The position numbers and the translations under genes were made by a program. A stretch of 64,000 bases of DNA from Serratia sp. H1w (GTDB lineage Bacteria; Pseudomonadota; Gammaproteobacteria; Enterobacterales; Enterobacteriaceae): positions 1-64,000 of the forward strand of contig NZ_AYMQ01000056.1 in assembly GCF_000633355.1 (NCBI RefSeq). Direction: 5' to 3'. Under the pieces are notes generated by a model. The model searched no databases and had not been told where the DNA came from. It saw only the letters and a program-made list of their open reading frames with translations. Positions 9,018 through 15,758 of the stretch are shown here, one piece after another (the first letter of the stretch is position 1; each line of letters starts with the position of its first letter).

Positions 9018-9782
9018 TCAAAAACGCAAAGTAACCGCGTGCAGGTTAAAAAACTCGACGAACTCGGGGTCGGGTTGGCGATCGGTGATCACCTTATCGA
9101 ACAACGCCAGCGGCCCGATGCAGGCGGGCTTGGTTTGGGCAAATTTGCTGTGGTCGGCCACCAGGATCTTTTGCTGTGCCTTGTCTAACGCCTTATGTTT
9201 CATTGCCAGCTCATCAAAGTTGTAGCAGGTTGCGCCGTGCTGCAAAGTGATACCAGCCGCCGAGATAAAGGCCACGTTAGGGCAGATATGGTCCAACTCG
9301 TTATGCTGGCCAATGGCGGTAAAAATGTAGTTGCTTGGTTTGAATTCGCCGCCGCACAGGATCACCTTGCAGTTAGGTTTGTCCTGCAGTGCCAGGAAGG
9401 TATTGAGTGAGTGGCAGATGGCGGTAAAGGGCAGTTCATCGGCAATGGCGTCGATAATGGCCGGGGTGGTGGTGCCACAGTCAAAGAATACCGTGTCATT
9501 TTCGTTGACCAACGGTGCTGCCAGCAGGCCAATGCGGCGCTTTTCGGCGACCTGTTTGGCTTTCTGATCGGAGACGAAGTAATTGGTGACCCCGTTGATA
9601 CGTGGATCGGCTACGACGTAACCCCCAAGCAACACCACAGCAGCGGGTTCGGCACTGAGATCGCGGCGGATAGTCATTTCCGAGACGCCGAGCAGTGCGG
9701 CTGCTTCTTTCAGGTGGATCTTGTCAGAACGCTTTAGAGCCTGAACTAACCGGTTGATACGTTCGTCGCGCCGGGTTTCCAT
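9018..9782 (-). CDS. deoR: Deoxyribose operon repressor DeoR
   Basis: A 254-residue DeoR-family repressor. The N-terminal winged helix-turn-helix is IHLKEAAALLGVSEMTIRRDL (about residues 22-42), followed by VVLLGGYVV, and the C-terminal sugar-phosphate sensor domain contains FFDCGTTTP. It aligns with E. coli DeoR itself, which represses deoCABD until deoxyribose-5-phosphate binds. Here it lies 162 nt downstream of deoC on the same strand, so it may be co-transcribed with a target gene, unlike E. coli, where deoR is separate. ybjG lies close by as in E. coli. Two DeoR-type operators occur at 10670 and 10779. Confidence 0.93.
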   Translation of the reverse strand: METRRDERINRLVQALKRSDKIHLKEAAALLGVSEMTIRRDLSAEPAAVVLLGGYVVADPRINGVTNYFVSDQKAKQVAEKRRIGLLAAPLVNENDTVFFDCGTTTPAIIDAIADELPFTAICHSLNTFLALQDKPNCKVILCGGEFKPSNYIFTAIGQHNELDHICPNVAFISAAGITLQHGATCYNFDELAMKHKALDKAQQKILVADHSKFAQTKPACIGPLALFDKVITDRQPDPEFVEFFNLHAVTLRF

Positions 9783-9860
9783 CAGTTATTCCTACAGGTC
9801 TATACCCCAGGTTGCTGGTATAGAGGAGCCAAAAGTATCTTTCGTTCGCTCCAACACAAT

Positions 9861-9910
9861 AATGCGGAGTAGTGCAGACCCAGTTTGCACTGAGGGCACA
9901 ACCCCGCATT
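9861..9910 (-). other. Structured spacer between deoC and deoR
   Basis: Nested inverted repeats: outer AATGCGG (9861-9867) with CCGCATT (9904-9910), inner AGTGCA (9871-9876) with TGCACT (9886-9891). A second small repeat CTATACC/GGTATAG sits at 9800-9823, just upstream of deoR. No U-run follows on the minus strand, so partial termination or RNA processing between deoC and deoR is the likely role. Confidence 0.45.
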
Positions 9911-9944
9911 AAAAGTCGCTATAACTAGATAGAGCTAGCGAAAA

Positions 9945-10625
9945 TCAGTAGCTACCAGCGGCAGCCGCATTGCCAGAAACGATGGCAACGCCCGAGCTGG
10001 TGCCGATACGTGTTGCACCGGCGGCAATCATTTTCTCTGCGGTAGCGCGATCGCGCACTGCGCCAGAGGCTTTGACGCCCATCTCGCTGCCTACGGTAGC
10101 ACGCATCAGCTTAACGTGTTCTTCACGGGCGCCGCCGGTGCTGAAACCGGTAGAGGTTTTCACGAAGGCCACGTCCAGTTCACGACACATTTCACAAACC
10201 ACAACGATTTGTTCATCGCTGAGCAGACAGGTTTCCAATATTACCTTCAACGGGATAGCCGCGCAAACTTCACGCACTGCGGCGATATCAGCTTTAACTT
10301 CCTCATTCAGACCGCTTTTCAGCCAACCGACATTGATCACCATATCGATTTCCTGTGCGCCTGCGGCAATGGCAGCTTTGGCTTCGAAAGCCTTCGAGAC
10401 GGTCAAACCCGCCCCCAGAGGGAAGCCGATAACCGAACATACTTTAACGTTGCTTTCCTGTAACAGGTGAGCGGCCAGCGGGACATAACCCGAGTTAACG
10501 CAAACGGCATAGAAATTATGCTGACGCGCTTCTTCGCACAGTTGGTTGATCTGGCTTTCCGTGGTGTCCATAGCCAGCAGGGTATGGTCGATATAGCTAG
10601 CGTAATCAATCTGTTCAGTAGTCAT
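9945..10625 (-). CDS. deoC: Deoxyribose-phosphate aldolase (short form)
   Basis: A 226-residue class I aldolase that splits 2-deoxyribose-5-phosphate into glyceraldehyde-3-phosphate and acetaldehyde. The Schiff-base lysine is Lys156 in [13 protein letters not shown]; the proton relay Lys185 lies in VKASGAVRD and Asp94 in EIDMVINVG. It belongs to the shorter DERA type found in Bacillus and many other bacteria, not the roughly 259-residue type of the E. coli deoCABD operon. It probably forms an inducible deoxyribose unit with deoR downstream and the divergent DeoX-like gene. The C-terminus [10 protein letters not shown] is typical of the short form. Confidence 0.92.
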   Translation of the reverse strand: MTTEQIDYASYIDHTLLAMDTTESQINQLCEEARQHNFYAVCVNSGYVPLAAHLLQESNVKVCSVIGFPLGAGLTVSKAFEAKAAIAAGAQEIDMVINVGWLKSGLNEEVKADIAAVREVCAAIPLKVILETCLLSDEQIVVVCEMCRELDVAFVKTSTGFSTGGAREEHVKLMRATVGSEMGVKASGAVRDRATAEKMIAAGATRIGTSSGVAIVSGNAAAAGSY

Positions 10626-10669
10626 GGTAATTCCTCAGTGGGTATATAAACGCTTTGGGATGTTAGTGA

Positions 10670-10685
10670 TGTTATTATCCTAACA
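10670..10685. promoter_or_regulatory. DeoR-type operator (deoC side)
   Basis: TGTTATTATCCTAACA matches the E. coli DeoR operator TGTTAGAATTCTAACA at 13 of 16 positions and keeps both TGTTA/TAACA arms. It lies 45 nt upstream of the deoC ATG. An additional half-site TGTTAG starts at 10661. Binding by the DeoR encoded here is an inference. Confidence 0.7.
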
Positions 10686-10778
10686 TTGTCACATGGCGAT
10701 TGGTAGTTGTATTAACACTAATTTTTTAGTCATAAGCGGAATTGATGAGCACTGCTCGCCACAGGATTTGCCGGTAAA

Positions 10779-10794
10779 TGTTATTTAAATAACA
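10779..10794. promoter_or_regulatory. DeoR-type operator (deoX side)
   Basis: TGTTATTTAAATAACA is a perfect palindrome with the TGTTA/TAACA arms of the DeoR operator (10 of 16 identities; the centre differs). It lies about 57 nt upstream of the DeoX-like start and 109 nt (about ten helical turns) from the operator at 10670, a spacing that would suit repressor looping. Confidence 0.6.
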
Positions 10795-10851
10795 TAGATT
10801 ACACATTGACCAATCCGTTCGCTGTGCAACGACTGCCCCTGAGGAAAGAAG

Positions 10852-11670
10852 ATGAAGACGATCATGACTCTGAACCCTGGACTGTTCGGCAAAATGCCGA
10901 ATGAAGTGTATCGCGGTGCCGGTTTTACGGTTACCGCGTTTATGTTTCCTGGTGAGGTTGCCGCATTGGCGCTGCAAAACCAGCGGGGCACCTTAACGCT
11001 GCTGCCCTATCAGGATTTGATGGTTTGGGATGCCGTATTTGACGGCAAGTCCCTCAAATCAAACGTTGGCCACGCGCAGCCCCGGCGTAATGATGCCCGT
11101 GGTTGTTTTGCATCTCATCAGGGCTTGCCGGCTAATCATGGTCCGGTGGTTGATGTTTGGCTGGAGGTGGAGGAAGACGCAATTACAGTGCGAGCCAGCA
11201 CTGCCGAGAGTCAATGCCGCACTCAACCGGCGGTTCAGCTAGCCGCCAACAGCACACAGTTCAGTATTGAAATGGTGATCAATAACCTGGCCGAGCAGGC
11301 TCAGCCATTGAGCTATATGTGCCATATGAACTATGCCTGTGAGGAGGGGGCCGTATTCCGCCAGAACCTGCCGGGCTGTGCGCTGAATATCCGTGATAAT
11401 CCGCAGCGGATCATTTGCTCAGACGATCTTTCGTTATACGTCGATCAGGCAGAGTTCTTTATGCTGACGCCGTGCGGCAGAAGGTATGTGACCCGTTTTT
11501 CCACCGGCCAATTCAGCTATGCCGTCTTACAGCGGCCACGGGCTAACTCGCGAGCGGCGGCTTTTATCCAGCCAGCCAGTTGCAGCCCAGAGATTGCTGC
11601 CACATCAATGGCAGCAATGTTAAAAGCGGGAGAGAAGCGGGAATTTCGTGTGACGACGGGCGTGCTATAG
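10852..11670 (+). CDS. DeoX-like DUF4432 aldose epimerase homologue
   Basis: A 272-residue protein of the galactose-mutarotase-like fold, DUF4432 type, resembling DeoX of the Salmonella deoQKPX deoxyribose operon. Shared blocks are SVTAF/TVTAFMFPGEVAALALQNQRG, LTLLPYQDLMVWDAVFDG, MCHMNYA and RFSTGQFSYAVLQ. It is expressed divergently from deoC, which supports a role in interconverting deoxyribose anomers. By recall it is shorter than DeoX (over 320 residues) and seems to lack the middle segment carrying an HGE-type catalytic His, so it may be a compact or reduced form. ATG 10852 follows GAGGAAAGAAG. Confidence 0.72.
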   Translation: MKTIMTLNPGLFGKMPNEVYRGAGFTVTAFMFPGEVAALALQNQRGTLTLLPYQDLMVWDAVFDGKSLKSNVGHAQPRRNDARGCFASHQGLPANHGPVVDVWLEVEEDAITVRASTAESQCRTQPAVQLAANSTQFSIEMVINNLAEQAQPLSYMCHMNYACEEGAVFRQNLPGCALNIRDNPQRIICSDDLSLYVDQAEFFMLTPCGRRYVTRFSTGQFSYAVLQRPRANSRAAAFIQPASCSPEIAATSMAAMLKAGEKREFRVTTGVL

Positions 11671-11693
11671 CCGCAGGGGCAAGCCCCTGCGGC
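11670..11693. terminator. Convergent stem-loop after the DeoX-like gene and ybjG
   Basis: A perfect 11-bp repeat GCCGCAGGGGC/GCCCCTGCGGC with a 2-nt loop starts on the last base of the DeoX-like stop codon and ends 5 nt from the ybjG stop. No U-run occurs on either side; it may act as a bidirectional RNA end-protecting hairpin. Confidence 0.55.
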
Positions 11694-11698
11694 AGGCA

Positions 11699-12304
11699 TT
11701 ACTCCTTTACCCAACCCTTGCGGATCGGGAAGGCGAACAGGAAATGGTACAGGCGCGTCAAACGTTGGGCGATGGCATCGCCAAACAGGTTCCATACCAA
11801 TTGGGCAAACAGGCAACCCACGCAGCCCAGCAGGAAACCGCCAACCATATCCAGCGGCCAGTGCACGCCGAGGAATACGCGCGACCAGGCGATGGCAACT
11901 GCTACGGCCATTAGCAAAACACCGGACCAGGCACGATGCCAACACAAGAAGGCCAGGGCGAAGGTGAAGATGGCTGTGCCATGATCGCTGGGGAAAGAGC
12001 TGTCTGGAGCATGCGCCAGGAAGGTATAGCCGATCCCGGCGACAAACGGGCGCTCATGGGGCAACAACGCACCGATAGCGGCCGCGGCGCTCATGGCAAA
12101 TAACAGAGCAATAGTCGTTTTGGCTACCACTTCTCGCTGTGCTGTCAGTTGGCTATGCGCCCCCCAGAGCCACAGGCCGACAATCAGCAGCGGGATAATG
12201 GCGATCAGATCCCGCGCGATGAAAGTGGCAAGATCGATCAACCATTCCGGGCTGGCCGGAGTCGCATTGATCCAGGCGAAAAGAAGATAGTTCAACTGCT
12301 CCAT
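11699..12304 (-). CDS. ybjG: Undecaprenyl-diphosphatase YbjG
   Basis: A 201-residue PAP2-superfamily inner-membrane phosphatase that recycles undecaprenyl diphosphate, the lipid carrier for peptidoglycan and O-antigen. PAP2 motifs are visible: KxxxxxxRP-like HERPF, SFPSDHG (catalytic His) and SRVFLGVHWPLDM. Five or six hydrophobic helices surround them, and the C-terminus IRKGWVKE matches E. coli YbjG (IRKGWVRD). In E. coli ybjG also neighbours deoR. The gene starts 6 nt after the stop of another PAP2 gene on the same strand, so the two are probably co-transcribed. Confidence 0.93.
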   Translation of the reverse strand: MEQLNYLLFAWINATPASPEWLIDLATFIARDLIAIIPLLIVGLWLWGAHSQLTAQREVVAKTTIALLFAMSAAAAIGALLPHERPFVAGIGYTFLAHAPDSSFPSDHGTAIFTFALAFLCWHRAWSGVLLMAVAVAIAWSRVFLGVHWPLDMVGGFLLGCVGCLFAQLVWNLFGDAIAQRLTRLYHFLFAFPIRKGWVKE

Positions 12305-12310
12305 TAAGTA

Positions 12311-13069
12311 TTACCTCGTCTTACGGCGGATATAGCCGCTGATACACCAATAAACAGCCAACTGGCTGAACCAGACCCACCACCCGGCCCACAGGTTATG
12401 GGAAAGAAAATGCGCGCCCCGCATGATCTGGCCAAAGCCCATCAGCATGCCAAGCGTGATACCGCCGAACCAACACCAGTAAGCCAGGCGTGGGCGTTGC
12501 GGATAAAACAGGAAGAACAACGCCATCACGGCAAAGCCACTGGAAGCATGGCCACCGGGGAAACAACGGCCAGGCCCCGGAAACGCGGGTGTGGTGCCAA
12601 ACAGTGGGAACGACATCGCCTTGCCACCGTACTCCAGCAGATCCCAAGGGCAGGAATGTGCGCTGGTGGCTTTCAGGATCCCCACCACTAATGGCCCAAT
12701 GCCGATCAACAGCATGGTGACTATCAGCCGTGGATTACGGCGATAAATTCCCCAAAACAGCGCCAACACCGCCCCGGTAATCACTGAAATCTTTAACAGA
12801 CGATGGTTAATCAGATCCAGCCAGTAGTTGTTCTGCCAAGGGAAGCGCTGGTTGGCGGCGTCATACCAATAATTGCTGACTGCCCAATCCAACTGTTCAT
12901 TGCGTGACAGCCAGATAAACAGCAAACCCGTCACCAACAACCCAAAGGCTTGCCAACGGTAAAAGGATGTAGGCAAGGAGTAAAGGGAGGTAGTCTTAAT
13001 TTGGCTTACCGTTGAGGATTGATTTAATGAAGATTGTTTGGCGTTTGACGAGTTCACACGGAGGCTCAT
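12311..13069 (-). CDS. PAP2-family membrane phosphatase, PmrA-box upstream
   Basis: A 252-residue PAP2 enzyme with about six membrane segments. Motifs: KATSAHSCPWDL (phosphate-binding Lys), CFPGGHASSGF (catalytic His) and MRGAHFLSHNLWAGWW. It differs clearly from YbjG in sequence and in having a 40-residue polar N-terminus. Substrate is unknown; related proteins act on phosphatidylglycerophosphate, lipid A phosphates or undecaprenyl diphosphate. A PmrA-type box 37 nt upstream suggests induction with polymyxin-resistance genes, which would fit a lipid A or C55-PP role. It is probably the first gene of a two-gene unit with ybjG. Function beyond PAP2 is inference. Confidence 0.85.
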   Translation of the reverse strand: MSLRVNSSNAKQSSLNQSSTVSQIKTTSLYSLPTSFYRWQAFGLLVTGLLFIWLSRNEQLDWAVSNYWYDAANQRFPWQNNYWLDLINHRLLKISVITGAVLALFWGIYRRNPRLIVTMLLIGIGPLVVGILKATSAHSCPWDLLEYGGKAMSFPLFGTTPAFPGPGRCFPGGHASSGFAVMALFFLFYPQRPRLAYWCWFGGITLGMLMGFGQIMRGAHFLSHNLWAGWWVWFSQLAVYWCISGYIRRKTR

Positions 13070-13105
13070 AGGCGATAACAGATCGGCTTACTGTAATCTT
13101 CCTGC

Positions 13106-13122
13106 CTTAAGAAAACCTTAAT
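13106..13122 (-). promoter_or_regulatory. PmrA (BasR) box-like direct repeat
   Basis: CTTAAGAAAACCTTAAT fits the PmrA consensus YTTAAK-N5-YTTAAK exactly on the plus strand, and nearly so on the minus strand (ATTAAG-N5-CTTAAG). It lies 37-53 nt upstream of the PAP2 start; a TACAGT hexamer about 14 nt downstream on the minus strand could be its -10. Ecotin starts 117 nt away in the other direction, so control of either gene is possible. Confidence 0.6.
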
Positions 13123-13238
13123 GGATAGCGATCTCGGCAACCGGCCTGCGTAGTGATATCCAGAATTGACCTATAATTTAACGGTGAAAACTGTGCTAGC
13201 GTGGCCGGGTATTAGATAATGAATTGTAAGGATAAAAA

Positions 13239-13751
13239 ATGAACAAGCTTTCTATGGTAGTGACCAGCCTGCTGATGGCTGCGTCCGTCAGCGCTTTTGC
13301 CGCCACCACCGCCGAAAATGACGATCTCAATATGCAGCCGTTGGAGAAGGTCGCGCCGTTCCCGAAAGCGGAACCGGGGATGAGCCGGCAGGTCATTTAT
13401 TTGCCCAAGCAGGAAAATGAAGAGAACTTTAAGGTTGAGCTGCTGATTGGCCAAACGTTGGAAGTGGATTGCAACCGCCACATGATGGGGGGCAACCTGG
13501 AGAGCAAAACGCTGGCCGGTTGGGGTTACGACTACTTTGTGCTGGCGAAGCTCTCGGCTCCGGCCTCTACCATGATGGCTTGCCCGGATAATACCAAGCG
13601 TCAGGAGTTTGTGGCTGCTCATCTGGGAGATGCCGCGATGCAGCGCTATAACAGCCGCCTGCCGATCGTCGTGTATGTGCCGAAGGATGTAGAGGTGCGC
13701 TACCGCATCTGGTCAGCCAGTGAAAATACCGGCCGTGCGGTAATTAAATAA
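13239..13751 (+). CDS. eco: Ecotin, periplasmic serine protease inhibitor
   Basis: A 170-residue ecotin with a signal peptide (cleavage after SAFA, about residue 21). Ecotin is a homodimeric periplasmic inhibitor of trypsin-fold proteases, including neutrophil elastase and blood proteases. The family blocks [58 protein letters not shown] and the reactive loop STMMACPD, with Met-Met at the P1-P1' positions, are all present, as are the two cysteines of the disulfide. Length fits the family. ATG 13239 follows TAAGGATAAAAA. It stands alone, with its own upstream region shared with the PAP2 gene. Confidence 0.95.
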   Translation: MNKLSMVVTSLLMAASVSAFAATTAENDDLNMQPLEKVAPFPKAEPGMSRQVIYLPKQENEENFKVELLIGQTLEVDCNRHMMGGNLESKTLAGWGYDYFVLAKLSAPASTMMACPDNTKRQEFVAAHLGDAAMQRYNSRLPIVVYVPKDVEVRYRIWSASENTGRAVIK

Positions 13752-13763
13752 TCGCATTCTAAT

Positions 13764-13811
13764 GTAGGGGCGCCGCATGCTGCGCCCGTTTAGCCGCATG
13801 CTACGCCCGCT
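13764..13811. repeat. GCCGCATGCTGCGC palindromic repeat (family B), two tandem units
   Basis: GTAGGGGCGCCGCATGCTGC continues into GCCC, then a second unit GCCGCATGCTACGCCCGC. Similar units occur at 37912, 55431 and 60504, and a related one at 26704. It fills the convergent gap between eco and the LpxA-like gene. Confidence 0.65.
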
Positions 13812-13818
13812 TACCTAT

Positions 13819-14610
13819 CTAGCGAATAATGCCGCGCGCCGAGCGTGAGAAGAAAGAGTTAAACCACTGCAGCAGCGGATAGGTTTCGCTCAAGCGTTGC
13901 GCCTCCTGTTTCACTTCATCGATCGCCAGCGCATTGTGGTACAACATGTTATACAGTGCCAGGATCACCTGCTGTTGCTGGCTATCCAACGATTGGAAGG
14001 CTACCGCTGACTCGTTGACCCCGATGGGGGCCGCATGGTTGCCACTGGCGCGGACAAACGGTGGAACATCCTGCACGACCCCGGATTGATTGGCGATGTG
14101 TGCATGGGCACCCAGCAGACAAAACTGATGGATGGCGCACATAAACCCAATCTGCACAAAATCAGCCAGTTCAACATGCCCGGCCAACCCCGAGTTATCA
14201 CCGATCACGGTGGTATTGCCGACAATGCAATCATGACCAATATGGACGTTGTTTAAGAACAGGTTGTCATTGCCAATGGTGGTTCGGCGATATCCTTGCA
14301 CGGTACCGCGATGAATGGTCGCATTTTTGCCGATCCGATTCCTGTCGCCAATCACCACGTCGGTGGCTTCACCGGCATATTTCAAATCCTGATTCACTTC
14401 ACCGATGGTGGAAAACTGCCCGATAACGTTATCGCGGCCAATACGGGTGAGGCCGTTGATGCTTACGTGGGAAGCTATGACCGTATCGTCACCGATCTCG
14501 ACGTCGGCTGCGATGATGCAAAAGGGGCCAATGCTGACGCGCGCACCGATAATCGCCCCCGGTTCGATCAAGCTGTTGCTTGCGACCCGGGCAGAGGGAG
14601 AGATTGACAT
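13819..14610 (-). CDS. LpxA-like acyl-ACP--UDP-GlcNAc O-acyltransferase paralogue
   Basis: A 263-residue left-handed beta-helix acyltransferase, equal in length to E. coli LpxA (262) and collinear with it (GEVNQDLKYAGE, ATIHRGTVQG, VHIGHDCIVGN, GVVQDVPPFV, RSARGIIR). The catalytic and structural histidines corresponding to E. coli His122, His125, His144 and His160 are all kept. The chain-length ruler Gly173 is Asn174 here, and the KRRGFSR segment (Arg204 region) is replaced by AFQSLDS. It stands alone next to eco, not between fabZ and lpxB, so it is probably a second, specialised enzyme with altered acyl or nucleotide specificity. Start 14610 has AGGA 8 nt upstream; a longer frame adds 17 residues. 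Confidence 0.85.
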   Translation of the reverse strand: MSISPSARVASNSLIEPGAIIGARVSIGPFCIIAADVEIGDDTVIASHVSINGLTRIGRDNVIGQFSTIGEVNQDLKYAGEATDVVIGDRNRIGKNATIHRGTVQGYRRTTIGNDNLFLNNVHIGHDCIVGNTTVIGDNSGLAGHVELADFVQIGFMCAIHQFCLLGAHAHIANQSGVVQDVPPFVRASGNHAAPIGVNESAVAFQSLDSQQQQVILALYNMLYHNALAIDEVKQEAQRLSETYPLLQWFNSFFSRSARGIIR

Positions 14611-14963
14611 TGCATTATCCTGGAGATGGCGCGTGGCGTTGCCGACATCGGGCCCAATCATGGGTAAATGACTAAGCCGAAGTGTGGATTAATCAGAGAA
14701 TAAACGTCGAATGGGAGGGGGGTAGGATTGGGCCATTGAAGGCCACTGATTGTTCTTATCGACAAGGCGAGTATAAGGAATGCTCAGGCGCAGCACGCTA
14801 TCTTATATTTTATTTATTTTCTGAACCTTTCCGTAATGACGGATGAGGCACGGATTATGGTCGCAGCACGTCCAGCTAGCAGGCAACAACTCTCACGCTA
14901 GGCTAGAATTAATAGGTAGATGATGGTCAGGCTGGGTATTAGGCAATACGGAGGGCTGACAAC
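14611..14963. other. Intergenic region between LpxA-like gene and usp gene
   Basis: 353 nt, divergent. It should contain both promoters; an AT-rich tract at about 14800-14825 is the only striking feature. I see no gene and no clear operator. Confidence 0.5.
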
Positions 14964-15389
14964 ATGACTTATCAACATATCGTTATCGCTACCGATCTGA
15001 GTGAAGATGCCGAATTGGTGGTGCGAAAGGGCTCTGAATTGGCTAGTTCGCTAAACGCCAAGTTGTCGCTGATTTATATCGATGAACAAGCCAGTCACTA
15101 CAGCGAATTTGGTAGTGGCGAGTTCAATTATACCGATAAGACCTTCTCCGAACGGGTGAGGAATATGCTTAACGCCATTCAGCAGCAGACGGAGTACCCC
15201 ATCAGTGAAGTGATCATTGGCCGTGGCGAACTCAGCGAAGCACTGAATAATGCTATCCATGAAAAGGGGATTGATTTGGTGATTTTCGGTCACCACTACG
15301 ATATGTGGAGCCGTTTGGTGTCCAGCACGCGACGCACGATCAACCACATTGCGGTGGATATGCTGGTGGTGCCGCTGGTGAAAAGCTGA
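14964..15389 (+). CDS. UspA-family universal stress protein
   Basis: A 141-residue single Usp domain beginning with the standard beta strand YQHIVIATDLSEDAELVVRKG. The C-terminal part GHHYDMWSRLVSSTRRTI..VDMLVVPL is like E. coli UspA/UspC (GHHQDFWSKLMSS), which lack the G-x2-G-x9-G-S/T ATP motif, so a non-ATP-binding Usp is likely. These cytoplasmic dimers accumulate under starvation and oxidative stress. It is a lone gene, preceded by GGAGGGCTGACAAC. Which of the E. coli Usp proteins it corresponds to cannot be settled by eye. Confidence 0.88.
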   Translation: MTYQHIVIATDLSEDAELVVRKGSELASSLNAKLSLIYIDEQASHYSEFGSGEFNYTDKTFSERVRNMLNAIQQQTEYPISEVIIGRGELSEALNNAIHEKGIDLVIFGHHYDMWSRLVSSTRRTINHIAVDMLVVPLVKS

Positions 15390-15510
15390 GGTGGAGATTT
15401 TGAATCTGAGAATGCCCGGCACCACAACAATTTAGAACAGTTTTCCCTCACCCAGTTTTATCCAAAAGGATGAGGGAGCTGACGTCAGGCTCGGAAGTTA
15501 ATATGTGGCA

Positions 15511-15554
15511 CGTATACAAAAATTCCTCCTTTGAGCGAGAAATTTTTGTATACG
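15511..15554. repeat. 14-bp perfect inverted repeat downstream of usp gene
   Basis: CGTATACAAAAATT (15511-15524) and AATTTTTGTATACG (15541-15554) flank a 16-nt loop, followed on the plus strand by TTTTTATAAG. It could end the usp transcript, although the stem is AT-rich. A second CCCTCA/TGAGGG hairpin lies just upstream at 15444-15477. Confidence 0.55.
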
Positions 15555-15584
15555 TTTTTATAAGTTCGTTAAATTTCAGGCAAC

Positions 15585-15664
15585 AAAAAACCCGTTAATC
15601 TTGAACCTAAAAAGGCGGGACTAACGGGCTCCACAAAATGGGGACATCAAAGAAAAGCAGTGGC
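15585..15664 (-). ncRNA. rybB: RybB small regulatory RNA
   Basis: An 80-nt Hfq-dependent sRNA of the sigma-E response that represses outer-membrane porin mRNAs. The 5' end GCCACTGCTTTTCTTTGATG is the conserved RybB seed and early body; the following CCCCATTTTGTGGAGCCC also matches E. coli. The 3' end is a terminator stem CCCGTTA/TAACGGG followed by six U residues. Only the apical part of the terminator loop differs from E. coli. It lies downstream of ybjL on the same strand, the same neighbourhood as in E. coli, and has its own sigma-E promoter. Confidence 0.95.
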
Positions 15665-15670
15665 ACTAAT

Positions 15671-15698
15671 TCAGACTATGTCCCGATCGAAAAGTTCT
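15671..15698 (-). promoter_or_regulatory. Sigma-E promoter of rybB
   Basis: On the minus strand AGAACTT (15692-15698) and GTCTGA (15671-15676) match the sigma-E consensus GGAACTT/TCTGA, with 15 nt between them and the RybB 5' end 6 nt downstream. This is as good a sigma-E promoter as can be recognised by eye. Confidence 0.88.
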
Positions 15699-15758
15699 GC
15701 CTGTTGCTAGAAAAAGCAAAAAATATTTTGCCATGACATCATCGCTCAGCCAGCCTGA

